64,000 bases of DNA from Serinus canaria (Eukaryota > Chordata > Aves > Passeriformes > Fringillidae). The notes below the pieces were generated by a model. The model was not told where the DNA came from, ran no database searches, and saw only the letters and a list, made by a program, of their open reading frames with translations. A program made the position numbers and the translations under genes. This document shows, in pieces, positions 46,025-56,145 of this stretch. The first letter of the stretch is position 1; the number at the start of each line of letters is the position of its first letter. The stretch is taken from assembly GCF_022539315.1 (NCBI RefSeq), contig NC_066331.1, positions 10,386,015 through 10,450,014 of the forward strand, written 5' to 3'.

Positions 46025-46320
46025 CAGCAGCGGTAACAGCCCGGGAATTATCCGGGAGCTATTCGGGAATAGCCCGGGAATTATCCGGGAGCTGTCCGGG
46101 AGCTGTTCGGGAACAGTCCGGGAATTAATTATCCGGCAGCTGTCCGGGAACAGCCCGGGAATTAATCATCCGAGAGTTGTCTCGGAGCTGTCCGTGAATA
46201 TTCCGGGAGCTGTCCGGGAATTTTTGGGGAGCTGTCCCAGAGCTCTCCGTGAATTATCCAGGAGCTGTACGGGAACAGCCCGGGAATTATCCGGGAGCTG
46301 TCCCGGAGCTGTCCGCCAAG
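46025..46320. repeat. CCGGGAGCTGTCCGGGAA-type minisatellite
   Basis: Imperfect units of GGGAATTATCCGGGAGCTGT and variants. It remains CpG-rich, suggesting it shares the hypomethylated state of the nearby CpG island. Confidence 0.85.
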
Positions 46321-47025
46321 CCGGTGCTGAAGGCGCGGGCAGGAGAGCACAAACGCGGCCGCGGGGCACCAGGACGGGCCGCGGGGTGGGCAGTGGGATG
46401 GCCAGAGGGGTGAGGGTGGCCCTGGTCGGACCGTAGGGAGGAGGAACTCCTGGGTAGAGCATGGAAAGGGAAAACCCTTTGGTGGATGGTGCGAAGAGGG
46501 AAACCTTACACAACCCTTGCAAAGAGGGAAACCCTTGGATAAATGACTCAAGGGGGGGCCCTCGAAGCGGCAGCACAATGGGAAATCGTTTGGCCAGGTG
46601 GCATAGCCGTAGGAGAGCCACGGCACTGGGGAAACCCTTGGAAGGGTTGGCAGGGGAAACTCATGGAGAGCCAGAGCAAAGCGTAGAGAGCAGAGTGGGT
46701 GCTTCCAGGGAGACTCCTTGGGCAGAGAGAACCCCCGGACAGCGGTGTAAAAACTGAGCCCTTGGACAGCGAGTCCAAAGGGGGAATCCCTGGAGGAGCC
46801 ATGCCACGGGAAACTCTCGAGCAGGCTGCACAGCTGGGAGCCCTTGGCTGGGCGCTTAAACGGAGGACCCTTGGGTGGGCAGCTCCAGCGTTTCTAGCTT
46901 GACACCACGCTGTCTCCCAGGGCAAGCGGCAGCAATTTCTCACTAGAGAAACCCCGAGCAGACTCTGCCAAGAGGGAAGCTCGGGCAGGGGGAGCAGGGG
47001 AAGGGGTGAATGTTCATGAATGTAC
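46321..47025. other. 5' end of SHISA6 intron 1, GC-rich
   Basis: Repeated GGAAACCCTTGG-like short motifs (about 46470-46830) form a loose, decayed repeat. No exon. Confidence 0.4.
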
Positions 47026-47714
47026 CTGTGAATGTTCATCTCCCGGGGCGGGCGCCGCGCCTTGTCGTAGGCCACCTTGGCAAAGACGCCGGCGATGAGC
47101 ACGAAGGCGATGGCCCCGCACGAGATGTACACGGTGGCGTTGGTGCTGTCCTTGTCCGGGTCGTACTTGTTGGCATCCCCGTCGCCGCCGTCGCCGCCGT
47201 CGGCGGGCAGGGCGCCGCTGGCCGTGGTGGGGTGGGCCCACTCGGGGCTCTTGTAGTTGCGGCACAGGCTCTGGTTGAGCTTCTCGGCGCGCTTGTTGCA
47301 GCAGAAGCGGTAGAAGCAGGTGCCGCAGCAGTAGCGGAAGCCCGTCAGGCTGTTGTTGCACTCGAACTCCTTGTCCCACTGCCCGCTCACGTCGTAGTAC
47401 CCCCAGCACGTCTCGTGCGCCGGGGCCGAGCCCCCGCCGCCGCCGCCCCCGCCTCCGGGGGCCGCCTTGCCGCCCCCCGCGCCCTTGCCGCGCCCGGGCA
47501 GCGCCGTGGGGGCGGCGGCCCCCGGGCCCGCCAGCGTCTGGTTCAGGAGCTCCTTGCCCGGTTTGGGGGTCCGCCGCGGCGCCGCCGCCCCCTGGGTCCG
47601 GTTGCCCTTGGCGCGGGGGGGCCCGGCCGCCTGCGCGGGCAGCGGCAGCAGCAGCAGCGCCAGGAGCTGCAGGGAGAGCAGGAGCAGCGGCAGCAGCAGG
47701 TGCCGCGGCCCCAT
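47026..47714 (-). CDS. SHISA6: SHISA6 (or very close SHISA6-like paralog), coding exon 1
   Basis: Encodes residues 1-229 plus two bases of codon 230. Residues 1-29 are a leucine-rich signal peptide. Residues 30-100 are a low-complexity Pro/Ala/Gly ectodomain with a nine-glycine run (87-95). The Shisa cysteine-rich domain follows (about 101-160): it opens ETCWGYYDVSGQ and holds the paired-cysteine core YCCGTCFYRFCC. A single transmembrane helix lies at about 195-216, then the juxtamembrane sequence PPREMNIHR, which is typical of SHISA6; SHISA7, SHISA8 and SHISA9 differ there. N-glycosylation sequons are at N38, N58, N120, N147 and N192. The start has a strong GCCATGG context. The exon ends AG|GTACAT within the Arg230 codon, and exon 2 supplies the missing G. 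From the family: SHISA6 (CKAMP52) is a type I membrane AMPA-receptor auxiliary subunit that slows desensitisation and holds receptors at synapses. The gene name is inferred from motifs; a lineage-specific paralog cannot be excluded. The frame staying open to 46548 is intron read-through. Confidence 0.92.
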
Positions 47715-47769
47715 GGCGAGGGGCGAGGCGGGGGCGCGGCGCGGGGGGCGCGGCGGGCGGGGTGGGGGC

Positions 47770-48204
47770 TCAGCGGCCGCGGCGCTGCCCCATGGAGCGG
47801 GGCGGGGGCGGGGGGCGCGGCCGGGGGTCCCGCTGCTGGCTCCTCAGCGGCGGCCGCCCGGCGCCGGGCGCTTCATGCCGGCGAGCGGCGGAGCCCGGCG
47901 GAGCGCGGCTGGAGGCGGCGGGGTCCCGGTGCTGCTCCGGCGAGGGGCTGCGAGAGACGGGGAGAGGGTGAGAGCTCGCCGCGCCCCGGGCAGCCCGGCC
48001 CGCCCCCGCCCGCCCGCCCCATGCCCACGGCCTTACCATGCCGGAGCGGGACTGCAGCGGGGCCGCGGGGCTGCCCGCGCTCCGAGCCCAGCCGGGGGCG
48101 GAGCGGAGCGGCGCCGAGCCGGGCGCGGAGCAGGGGCGGGCGCCGAGCCGAGCCGGGAGCCGGGGAAGGACCGCCCACCGCTGCCGGGCCGCTCCTGACA
48201 TCAC
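47770..48204 (-). other. long upstream ORF (144 codons) in the SHISA6 leader region
   Basis: This open frame starts with two Met codons and stops about 55 bp before the SHISA6 ATG. It is Arg/Pro/Ala-rich as expected from CpG-island DNA and shows no domain. It matters only if transcription starts upstream of 48204, where it could act as an upstream ORF reducing SHISA6 translation. Splicing of the candidate 89-bp intron would change it. Confidence 0.3.
47948..48036 (-). other. candidate 89-bp 5'UTR intron
   Basis: On the minus strand there is a good donor (GGCATG|GTAAGG, GT at 48036-48035). 89 bp further there is an excellent acceptor: a long pyrimidine run ending TCTCTCGCAG, AG at 47949-47948. 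Introns this small occur in birds. If used, it would join a non-coding exon upstream of 48037 to the leader at 47947. GC-rich DNA can produce such sites by chance, so this is a hypothesis. Confidence 0.35.
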
Positions 48205-48352
48205 CGGGACCGCGCCGCGCCGCTCCGCTCCGCCGGCACCCCGGCACCACCGCCGGCTCGCCCGGGCAGCGCCGGGGCTCGGGGGGCTTGCAGGGCGCGG
48301 GGAATGGGCCCGGGGCGGGGGTACGGGTGGGGTGTGTGCGGTGCGGAGCAGG

Positions 48353-48745
48353 TGCGTGTCCCCCGGGATGTGCTCCTGGCAGGGGTGTGCTGAGTGACAC
48401 TAGACCTGTCCCCCGGGATGTGCTCCTGGCAGGGGTGTGCTGAGTGACACTGCACCTGTCCCCCGGGATGTGCTCCCGGCAGGGATGTGGTGAGTGGCCA
48501 CTGGACCTGTCCCCGGGGATGTGCTCCCGGCAGGGATGTGGTGAGTGACACTGCACCTGTCCCCCGGGATGTGCTCCCGGCAGGGGTGTGGTGAGTGGCC
48601 ACTGGACCTGTCCCTGGTGGTTTGAGGTGGTCCTGGCAGGGATGTGGTGAGTGACACTGGACCTGTCCCTCGAGATGTGGTCCTGCCGGGGATGTGGTGA
48701 CTGGCAATTGTAGCTGTCCCCAGGGATGTGGTTCTGGCAGGGATG
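48353..48745. repeat. 50-bp minisatellite at the edge of the CpG island, about 7-8 copies
   Basis: CACCTGTCCCCCGGGATGTG plus CTCCCGGCAGGGGTGTGCTG and AGTGACACTG, period 50 (48361, 48411). It is more regular near the promoter. Confidence 0.92.
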
Positions 48746-51560
48746 TGGTCCCTAAAGGTGAATGTGGGCTGTGGACCCCCTAGCTGTGTGGTCCCCGTGG
48801 TCCCTGCAGGAATGTGGTCTCTATAGGTGTGGGTGACCCTGTCCCTGTGCCCGCGGCAGAGCCTGGTGCTGGGCACACCTTGTCCCCAGGCTGTCTGGCC
48901 GTGCTGCCCCCCAGGCCGTTCTGTCCCCTCTCCCTGTCAGCCCTGCACAGGATCAGCCTCCCAGGCTTCCCAGGATTGCTGCTCCAGCTGGGGCTCTTGG
49001 CACCTCCCTGGGAAGGTGCTCCAGGCCCGGCTGAGTCCCAGCTCCTGCTCCCTGATGTGCTCAGCGTGGAGAGAGAGCAGCACCCCCACCCCAGCCCGAT
49101 ACACTCCCCACTCCTTCCAACTGTCCCCTCCAGGAGGGCTCTGGGGTGCTGCAGGGGTGGGCTGGCACTGCCTGGGCTGCCAAGTGACCCGGGCACAGCC
49201 ACCCCAGGTTTGTTCTGACAAGATCCCTTCAGGCACAGCAGCTTTCACTGCTGTGAGCCACGACCACCGAGGCAGAATTTCCTCAAAGTCCCAGTGCTTC
49301 CTCCATGTCCCCCTGCAAACCCGACTAATGCCTCCACAAACATTTCCCGGAGAAGCCAAGGTGCTGCCAGCTGTAAGGACACACAGAGGGCAGCGAGGAA
49401 TCCCAGCAAGGAGCAGCACACGGAGGTGGGAGCTGAGGGGGTCCCCACAGCTGCAGACAGGCACTTTTCAGGAGAGCAGTGTAGGAGGAAGAGAGCAATG
49501 GAAAGGGAGAACCACCCCTACAAATCCCTTCTTGCACCCTGTGGGAATCATCTCCCCAAACTGCCGAGGTGTGAGTGCCCACAGCTCGTTTGAAAACTCC
49601 CTTAGGAAAGCCCCCAGGCTGAGGTGGGCAAAGAAAGCTTTAGCTCTGCCATCCAAAGCTGCTCTGCTGCTGGGGAGCACCTGGGGAAAGTGAAAATCCC
49701 TTCATGGCTCACGGAAGGGAGGGTGCTACCCTTCCATGGCTGCTGAGAACTGCAGGTAAGGGAGGTGCCCAGGTGAATCCAAACCATGGGATGGTGTGGA
49801 TTCCACCTCTGGCTCAAGCCTGAGGCCACCCAGGGTGGGTCTGAGCTGCTTTAATTCATGCACCACTCTGAACCCCAGAACCCTGAGCCCAGCTCCTCTG
49901 GCCCCTCCCAGGGATAACTCCCCTGTCATGGGTGGCTGCCAGACCCCGACACCAAAGGCTGCAGAGCAGATTTGGCTGGGGCAGGGAGGCCATCTCCAAA
50001 CTCCCTGGGCCTGCCACATGTCCTCATCAAATTCACAGGAACATCCTCAGCCCTGGATTACCTTGGAACACTGTCTCTGCTTCTGCAAGGCTTTGCAGAG
50101 TGTGGGAGGCACCCAGATGGAACAATCCAGGTCCTTCCCTCACCTGGCCGAGCCCTGCACACAGAACTGGGGTCTCTGCAGTGGCTCTGCTCAGGGCAGA
50201 GGGGCTGCCACTCAAAAACCCAGTGTCCTCTCCCAGCTGGGCAAGGCTTCCTGCTGCAGGCAATCCCTGGGGAAAGATCCAATGGTTTTGAGACAGAAAC
50301 AGCTGGCAGCCCCGTGTCCTTCCACCAAACATTACAAAGGCACAGAGGGTGCCTGGTGAAACGCTGAGGGTCGGGTTTTCTGCCCCACAGGATATTTGGG
50401 GGCTGAGATTGGCTTTTCCTCCGTGCCTGCCCAGCCTCCTGAACCGGCTGAGCCTTGGACTCCACGTGCTTTCCTGGTGCCAACGCAGCTTTATCACACC
50501 GAGGGGACGATGAAACCCCACTCAGATGCCTCTGCCTCCTCCTGCTGCTCAATTTATCAACGCCAGAGCAAGCTAAGGAAGGACAGAGCTTCCCGGGATG
50601 CCCGGTATAATCCCATTGCCTTGCCTGGGGCCAAAATACAGGAGAGACGAAGCTGAAGCAAATGTGAAAAGAAGGAAAGAATCCCAAAGGAGCAACGCTG
50701 GATTTCTGGGACTTTCCTGGGGTTTGGAGCCGCGTTTCTGGCTGTGGGAGGGAAGGACAGAGCTGAGATGCTTGTGGGGGAAATGCCTGAGCTGCGCTCC
50801 CCCCATGCCCACAGAGTGACAGTGGCTCTGTGACAGCTCCATCCTCTCCCGCAAGTCACTCCAAAACCTCCAGCACTTTCTCTTTCATCTCCCGTCCCAT
50901 CCTCCCCAGGTTGTTTTTGGCAGCGTGACTGTTCAGAGCTGTTTTCTTGTTTATCTCCTTTGCCGGGTGCTTTCATCTCCGTGCCGGAGCTGCCGCGGCT
51001 GCAGGCAGGGAAGGGAAGTGCAGGTTCAGAATGTCCCGAAATCCGATTCCTCCCCAGCATCCCTCCCTCAGCCCCTCGTCCTGCCCCTCATCGGCCTCTG
51101 ATGACTTTGAGAGGAGTTTCTAATGACTCCGATGTGCTCAAAAGCTGATTCCTCATCGCCAGGGGATTCAGTTGTGACCGCGAATCTTCACTAAAATGAG
51201 CCCAGCACTTCGGACCTAATTTTTCTTCTAAAATTAATGTAGCTACAAAAAGCTCCTGATAGGAGTTTGGAGAGTTATTTCTGTGGAGCTGGATTCCTTC
51301 TAGCCTGAGTAGGGATGGGTGGATCCCGGGTTTGTTGCAGGCAGGAGGCTGCTCGTTCCAGGTGCCAAACAGGCTGAGCAGCAAGCAGGGAAATGCCAGG
51401 GGAACAAGCAGGCACAGGGGTGGCAGAGCCTCACACAGGGAGGGCCAGACGTGCTCAGCTTCCCCTGCAGCTCCTGAGCAGCTGCCTCAAAGGACAGGAC
51501 AAAAACCCAGAGCTCTTCTTGTGTCAGCTCACCCAGGGCTGGCCTCACACCTGGCTGGGC
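48746..51560. other. upstream flank, non-coding
   Basis: No gene supported; ORFs of up to 288 codons have no domain. 51080-51300 is unique, AT-richer and CpG-retaining (GATTCAGTTGTGACCGCGAA, TCTAAAATTAATGTAGCTAC), a possible conserved element. Confidence 0.45.
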
Positions 51561-51564
51561 AGCC

Positions 51565-51985
51565 TGAGGGACACCAATGCCATCACAGCCTGGGGGACAC
51601 CAGTGCCATCACAGCCTGGGGGACACCAGTGCCATCACAGCCTGGGGACACCAGTGCCATCACAGCCTGGGGGACACCAGTGCCATCACAGCCTTGGGAA
51701 CATGGGTGCCATCACACCTTTGGGGACACCAGTGCCATCACAGCCTGGGGGACATGGGTGCCATCACAGCTTGGGGGACACCAGTGCCGTCACAGCCTTG
51801 GGAACATGGGTGCCATCACAGCTTGGGGGACATCAGTGCCATCACAGCCTTGGGGACATGGGTGCCATCACACCTTTGGGGACACCAGTGCCATCACAGC
51901 CTGGGGGACATGGGTGCCATCACAGCTTGGGGGACACCAGTGCCATCACAGCCTGGGGGACATCAGTGCCATCACAGCCCTGGTT
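51565..51985. repeat. 25-26-bp minisatellite, about 16 copies
   Basis: GGGGACACCAGTGCCATCAC plus AGCCT, with a second variant GGGACATGGGTGCCATCAC arranged in blocks. It directly precedes a CR1. Confidence 0.93.
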
Positions 51986-52268
51986 CTCCCTAGGGGCTGC
52001 AGCTCCCTGGGACAGGGACAGGAGCCAGGGAGCAGCTGGAGCTGGGCCAGGAGAGGTTTATGTTGGGTTTAGGGAAAGGTTCTTCCCCCAGAGGCGCTGG
52101 CACTGCCCAGGCTCCCCAGGGATGGGCACAGCCCCGAGGCTGCCAGAGCTCCAGGAGGGTTTGGGGATGCCCAGGGTGGGGTTGGGGGGGTCTGGGCAGG
52201 ACCAGGGGCTGGGCTTGTGGTCCTTGTGGGGCCCTCCCAGGTCAGGAGATTCCTGGGTTCCAAGCACA
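51985..52268 (+). mobile_element. CR1 LINE 3' part
   Basis: GGGCCAGGAGAGGTTTATGT, GGGTTTAGGGAAAGGTTCTT, CCCAGGCTCCCCAGGGATGG, GGTCCTTGTGGGGCCC. Same subfamily as 28640-28937. Confidence 0.85.
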
Positions 52269-52945
52269 GGGCTCACAGCACAGCCTGATAAAGACACGGG
52301 AGTTTTCCAGGAGAGCTCCTGCTGGGTGCCAGCCCCTCCCTCAGCCCCCGTGCCAGGCAGGCAGATTGGCCAGAAAGCAAATGAGTCCCTCAGGCCTGAC
52401 AGGGATTTCAGAGAGTGACACATCTGCTCCCAGGCTCCCTGAGTCTCTCTGCTTCTCTTTCCAGGTGAATTTTTTACCTTCTCTAAAAGCCCCGGGGAGG
52501 AGCCAGCTCTTCCCAGCCGCTCACGGGCCAGGTGAATGACTGGAAAATGGGAGGACTCAGGAGTCCTTTGAATAGAGCTGAGAGCTCTCTGAAATCGGGA
52601 TATTTTTCAAGGCTGAGAGGGAGACCAAAGAAAGCAGAACCCCAGGCTTGCACAACTGAGAAAAGAGCGTGGGATGGAGCACGGTGTGCACGGCAGGCCA
52701 GGGCAATCCTCACCACGGGCACGAACAATCCCAGATCCCGAGCAGGGGGCAGTGGGAGGAGCAGCTCTGGGGCTGAGGCAGGCTCTGCTCAGGCAGGGTG
52801 TCCCTGGCTTAATGGGAATTATTTTCCTTAGGTCTTTGTGCTGCTGCCAATTCACTCTCTGAGCAGACAAAGGAGCACTTCAGGGGCCCAATTGCTGCTG
52901 CCTGCAGCCAGCACAGCGGCCCAGGAGAGGAGGAAGGAGCATCCC
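52269..52945. other. non-coding single-copy DNA
   Basis: No gene supported. Confidence 0.5.
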
Positions 52946-52946
52946 A

Positions 52947-53345
52947 GCTGGGCAAGGAGCAGGTTCTGCCTGGGCTACTGACCCTGGGCACTCTGATTTT
53001 CTTCAGAAAAGGGGGAAATTACAGCAGAAATTATCATAAATTATCATAAAACCATGGGATGGTCAGGGTTGGAAGGAGCATTAAACCCATCCATGGGCAC
53101 ATCCCATGAGCAGCACACAGTGGGTAAAGGTGGGGACACCAAGTGACACAAGTGACACCCAGCTGGGCAAGGAGCAGGCTCTGCCTGAGCTCCTGACCCT
53201 GTGCACTCCAAACTTCTTCAGAAAATTGGGCAATTGCAGGAGAAATGATCACAAAACCATGGGCTGGTTTGGATTGGAAGGGGCATTAAACCCATCCCAC
53301 GAGCAGCACACAGTGGGTAAAGGGGGGGCACCAAGTGGCACCCCC
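52947..53345. repeat. tandem duplication of about 200 bp with CR1-like core
   Basis: 52947-53152 and 53160-53345 both run AGCTGGGCAAGGAGCAGG, CTTCAGAAAA, ATCA(T/C)AAAACCATGGG, AGCAGCACACAGTGGGTAAA. The ACCATGGGATGGTCAGGGTT / GGAAGGAGCATTAAACCC part is an old CR1 terminus. The copies are about 85% alike, and the first has an extra ATTATCATAA. Confidence 0.8.
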
Positions 53346-54105
53346 AGAGTCAGAGCTGGAGGCCCAGCACCCCCAGTGTGTGAAGGATTTTCTCTGCAGA
53401 GCTGTGTGCAGGTGGAACCATGGAAGTGCCAGCATTCCTCCCTCCAGCAGCTCCCCGGTTCCCTCTGCAAGGCCTTCCACAGGATTTCTCCTGGAGCAGG
53501 GAAGGAGGTGCTGGCACGTCAGGCTGCCCTCCCTGGGCCTGGAAACCATTAGCAAACAAGCCTGGCTCTGAGACTTTCCCAACCTGGTTTTATTAATTTT
53601 CCCTTTGCAATAATCCTCAATATGCTTCGTTTACATTCAACGAGCAAGAGGGGAGCACTGCCTTAGTTAATTTAACTCCCACAAATTCCCATCTCTGCTG
53701 GGGAGAGATTGTGCTTCCTCGCAGATAAAGCAGCTTCTTCATATTTCAAAAGGTTAGAGATTAGATCTGCTTACTGCTATCCTTTTATTAAAATTCCTGT
53801 TTACATTTTTTTTCCCCACGTTGATACAATTACAGAAAAGGCAGAAAGGAAACGTTTGAGCCAGAGCAATCCCTGAGCACTGGAAAACCCCTCACCTGTG
53901 TGACCATGGGTGTGGCAGGGGACAGCCCTGCTTGCTGTCCCTGCAGGTGGCCAGGAGGAGCTGCTCCTCCTCCTCCTCCTCCTTGTCCTCATCCTCCTCA
54001 TCCTCCTGCCCCACGTGCTGAGGGCTCAGAAACAGCACAAAACCTGACCACAAAACCTGACTGAATTCCTCAGGCCTGCAGCAAGAGGGAAGTTGAACAA
54101 GAGGG
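53346..54105. other. non-coding DNA with a CTC-type triplet run
   Basis: A short TCCTCCTCCTCCTCCTCCTT run at about 53965-53995 codes for Glu on the minus strand (in a 192-codon false ORF). AT-rich unique DNA lies at 53590-53830. Confidence 0.5.
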
Positions 54106-54107
54106 CT

Positions 54108-54428
54108 CCAGCGTGACCTTACTGTGACCTTGCAGGACCTGAAGGGGCTCCAGGAGAGCTGCAGAGGGACTGGGGACAAGGGATGGAGGGACAGGACCCA
54201 GGGAATGGCTCCCACTGCCAGAGGGCAGGGCTGGATGGGATACTGGGCATTGGGAATTGTTCCCTGGCAGGGTGGGGAGGAGCTGGGATGGAATTCCCAG
54301 AGCAGCTGGGGCTGCACCTGGATCCCTGGCAGTGCCCAAGGCCAGGCTGGACAGTGGGGCTGGGAGCACCTGGGACAGTGGGAGGTGTCCCTGGCACAGT
54401 GGGAGGGGTCCCTGCCATGGTAAGGGGT
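54108..54428 (+). mobile_element. CR1 LINE 3' part
   Basis: GGACCTGAAGGGGCTCCAGG, GGACAGGACCCAGGGAATGG, GAGCAGCTGGGGCTGCACCT, CCTGCCATGGTAAGGGG. The normal ATTCTGTG tail is replaced by the GAGATAT array. Confidence 0.87.
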
Positions 54429-54662
54429 GGGTGAGATGAGATATGAGATATGGGATGAGATATGAGACATGAGATATGAGATATGGGATGAGATATGAGA
54501 TATGAGATATGGGATATGAGATATGGGATGAGATATGAGATATGAGATATGAGATATGGGATATGAGATATGGGATGAGATATGGGATGAGATATGAGAT
54601 ATGAGATATGAGATATGAGATATGAGATATGAGATATGAGATATGAGATATGAGATATGAGC
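54429..54662. repeat. (GAGATAT)n heptanucleotide satellite, about 30 units
   Basis: GAGATATGAGATATG runs with GGGAT variants, starting exactly at the CR1 3' end (GTGAGATGAGATATG). Confidence 0.95.
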
Positions 54663-55374
54663 TGATGTTCTGGGAGGGTCCTGCTGTCAGTGAGGAGTGA
54701 GACACCAGCCCTGCCTGTCCAAGAGCAGCTCAGGTTTCTCCCCTCCACCTGTTAACCCCCAGGACCAGGGGAATCCATCAGGAGCATAGTGGGTGCTTGG
54801 CACAGACGTTTTCTGAGGGCTCCTGAGGTTTGCTCTGCAGGAAAACAAACCCACCTGAGCGTGCAGGCTGCAGAAAGGAGCATTTATTGAACACTGCCTC
54901 GGTGGGGAACTCAAGCCACAAGGAATACAGACAGGTTTAAGAGGCTGTCAGACAGATCCACCCTGAGGAACACCCCCAGGGCTCTCAGAGCCTGCTGCAG
55001 CTCCTGTCTGAGGAGATCTCTGAGGCTCAGCCTGCCTGGAGCCTGCAGGCACGTGAGAAGCTGTGCATCCCTGCTCTCCTCCTCCTCGTTCCCTAAGAAC
55101 TGCAGCTGCAGGATGGAAAAAAACCCAGGATTTTGTTGGGCCCAGGGCTCTCCAGGGCTCCCCAGTGCCAGGGACTTTGTGCTCCAGAGGCAGGAGAGGC
55201 ACATCCAGGGGTTTGCAGGATTCCTTTCCTCCGGTGACATGAAGGACATCGAGGTTTTGAAAGGGGCAGGAACCACCTGAGAGCTGTGTTGGGACCTCTT
55301 TTCCCAGAGAGCTGGGGATCTTCCCCCTGGAGATCTTCACCCAGGGGTCCTCAGGCCTTTTTGCCCCACTCTGG
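54663..55374. other. non-coding single-copy DNA
   Basis: Includes ATTTATTGAACACTGCCTCG near 54883. ORFs of up to 130 codons on the minus strand lack domains. Confidence 0.5.
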
Positions 55375-55604
55375 GCTCAGCTCCTCCAGCTGCACCAAGG
55401 GAAATACAGGCTGGATATCAGGGAAAAGTGTTTTCCAGAAAGGTGATAAAGTTCTGCAATGGCTGCCCAGGGAGGTGGTGGAGTCCCCATCCCTGGGTGT
55501 TTACAAAGCCTGGATGTGGCACTGGGTGCCAGGGGTGAGCTGAGGGGTTGGGGCTGAGTTGGACTCAGTGATCTCGAAGGTCTCTCCCAGACCGGTGATT
55601 CTGT
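55375..55604 (+). mobile_element. CR1 LINE 3' part (different subfamily)
   Basis: CAGGCTGGATATCAGGGAAA, TGGCTGCCCAGGGAGGTGGT, GAGTCCCCATCCCTGGGTGT, ACTCAGTGATCTCGAAGGTC. The terminal tail has expanded into the following satellite. Confidence 0.9.
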
Positions 55605-56145
55605 GAATTCTGTTAATTCTGTGATTCTGATTCTGTGTGATTCCATGATTCTGTGTGATTCTGTGAATTCTCTGTGAATTCTGTGTGATTCTGTGAATTC
55701 TGTGTGAATTCTGTGATTCTGTGAATTCTCTGTGAATTCTCTGTGAATTATGTGTGATTCTGTGTGAATTCTGTGAATTCTGTGTGAATTCTGTGTGAAT
55801 TCTGTGAATTCTCTGTGAATTCTCTGTGAATTCTCTGTGAATTCTGTGTGAATTCTGTGAATTCTCTGTGAATTCTCTGTGAATTCTCTGTGAATTCTGT
55901 GTGATTCTGTGAATTCTCTGTGAATTCTCTGTGAATTCTCTGTGAATTCTGTGTGATTCTGTGAATTCTCTGTGAATTCTCTGTGAATTCTCTGTGAATT
56001 CTCTGTGAATTCTGTGTGATTCTGTGAATTCTCTGTGAATTCTCTGTGAATTCTCTGTGAATTCTCTGTGAATTCTCTGTGAATTCTGTGTGATTCTGTG
56101 AATTCTCTGTGAATTCTGTGTGAATTCTGTGGTTCTGTGGCTCTG
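55605..56145. repeat. 540-bp satellite grown from a CR1 tail
   Basis: Units ATTCTGTGA and ATTCTCTGTGA alternate for about 540 bp, e.g. GTGAATTCTCTGTGAATTCT. The 10-bp TTCTCTGTGA form dominates. A 300-codon minus ORF (55377-56279) is an artefact of the array. Confidence 0.95.

Larger units (their letters stand above)
36772..47025 (-). other. SHISA6: SHISA6 intron 1 (about 10.25 kb)
   Basis: Bounded by the exon 1 donor (GTACAT at 47025) and the exon 2 acceptor (AG at 36773-36772). It contains a 63-bp minisatellite (39718-39973), a CR1 3' fragment (41619-41702) and three GC-rich minisatellites close to exon 1 (45172-46320). The stretches 36772-39700, 39975-41600 and 41700-45100 are mostly single-copy, with no coding exon that I could recognise on either strand. 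A large first intron fits the family, although the mammalian SHISA6 intron is much longer. Confidence 0.88.
47715..48350 (-). promoter_or_regulatory. SHISA6: CpG-island promoter and 5'UTR region of SHISA6
   Basis: The sequence is extremely CpG-dense from inside exon 1 (about 47030) to about 48350, unlike most of the window. GC boxes (GGGGCGG type, either strand) cluster at about 47796-47822, 47996-48020 and 48125-48140. No TATA box is seen close to the start codon, as expected for a CpG-island promoter. The transcription start cannot be placed from sequence alone; between 47.8 and 48.3 kb is likely. The 50-bp minisatellite at 48353-48745 directly borders the island. Confidence 0.75.

Noticed and set aside
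44957..46436. Overlapping 359- and 487-codon plus-strand ORFs
   Set aside because: They run through CpG-rich minisatellites in SHISA6 intron 1. The proteins are low-complexity Pro/Gly/Arg repeats without domains, and several frames are open at once.
47010..48443. 477-codon plus-strand ORF antisense to SHISA6 exon 1
   Set aside because: CpG-island DNA has few stop codons. The reverse strand carries a conserved, spliced SHISA domain, so this is its shadow.
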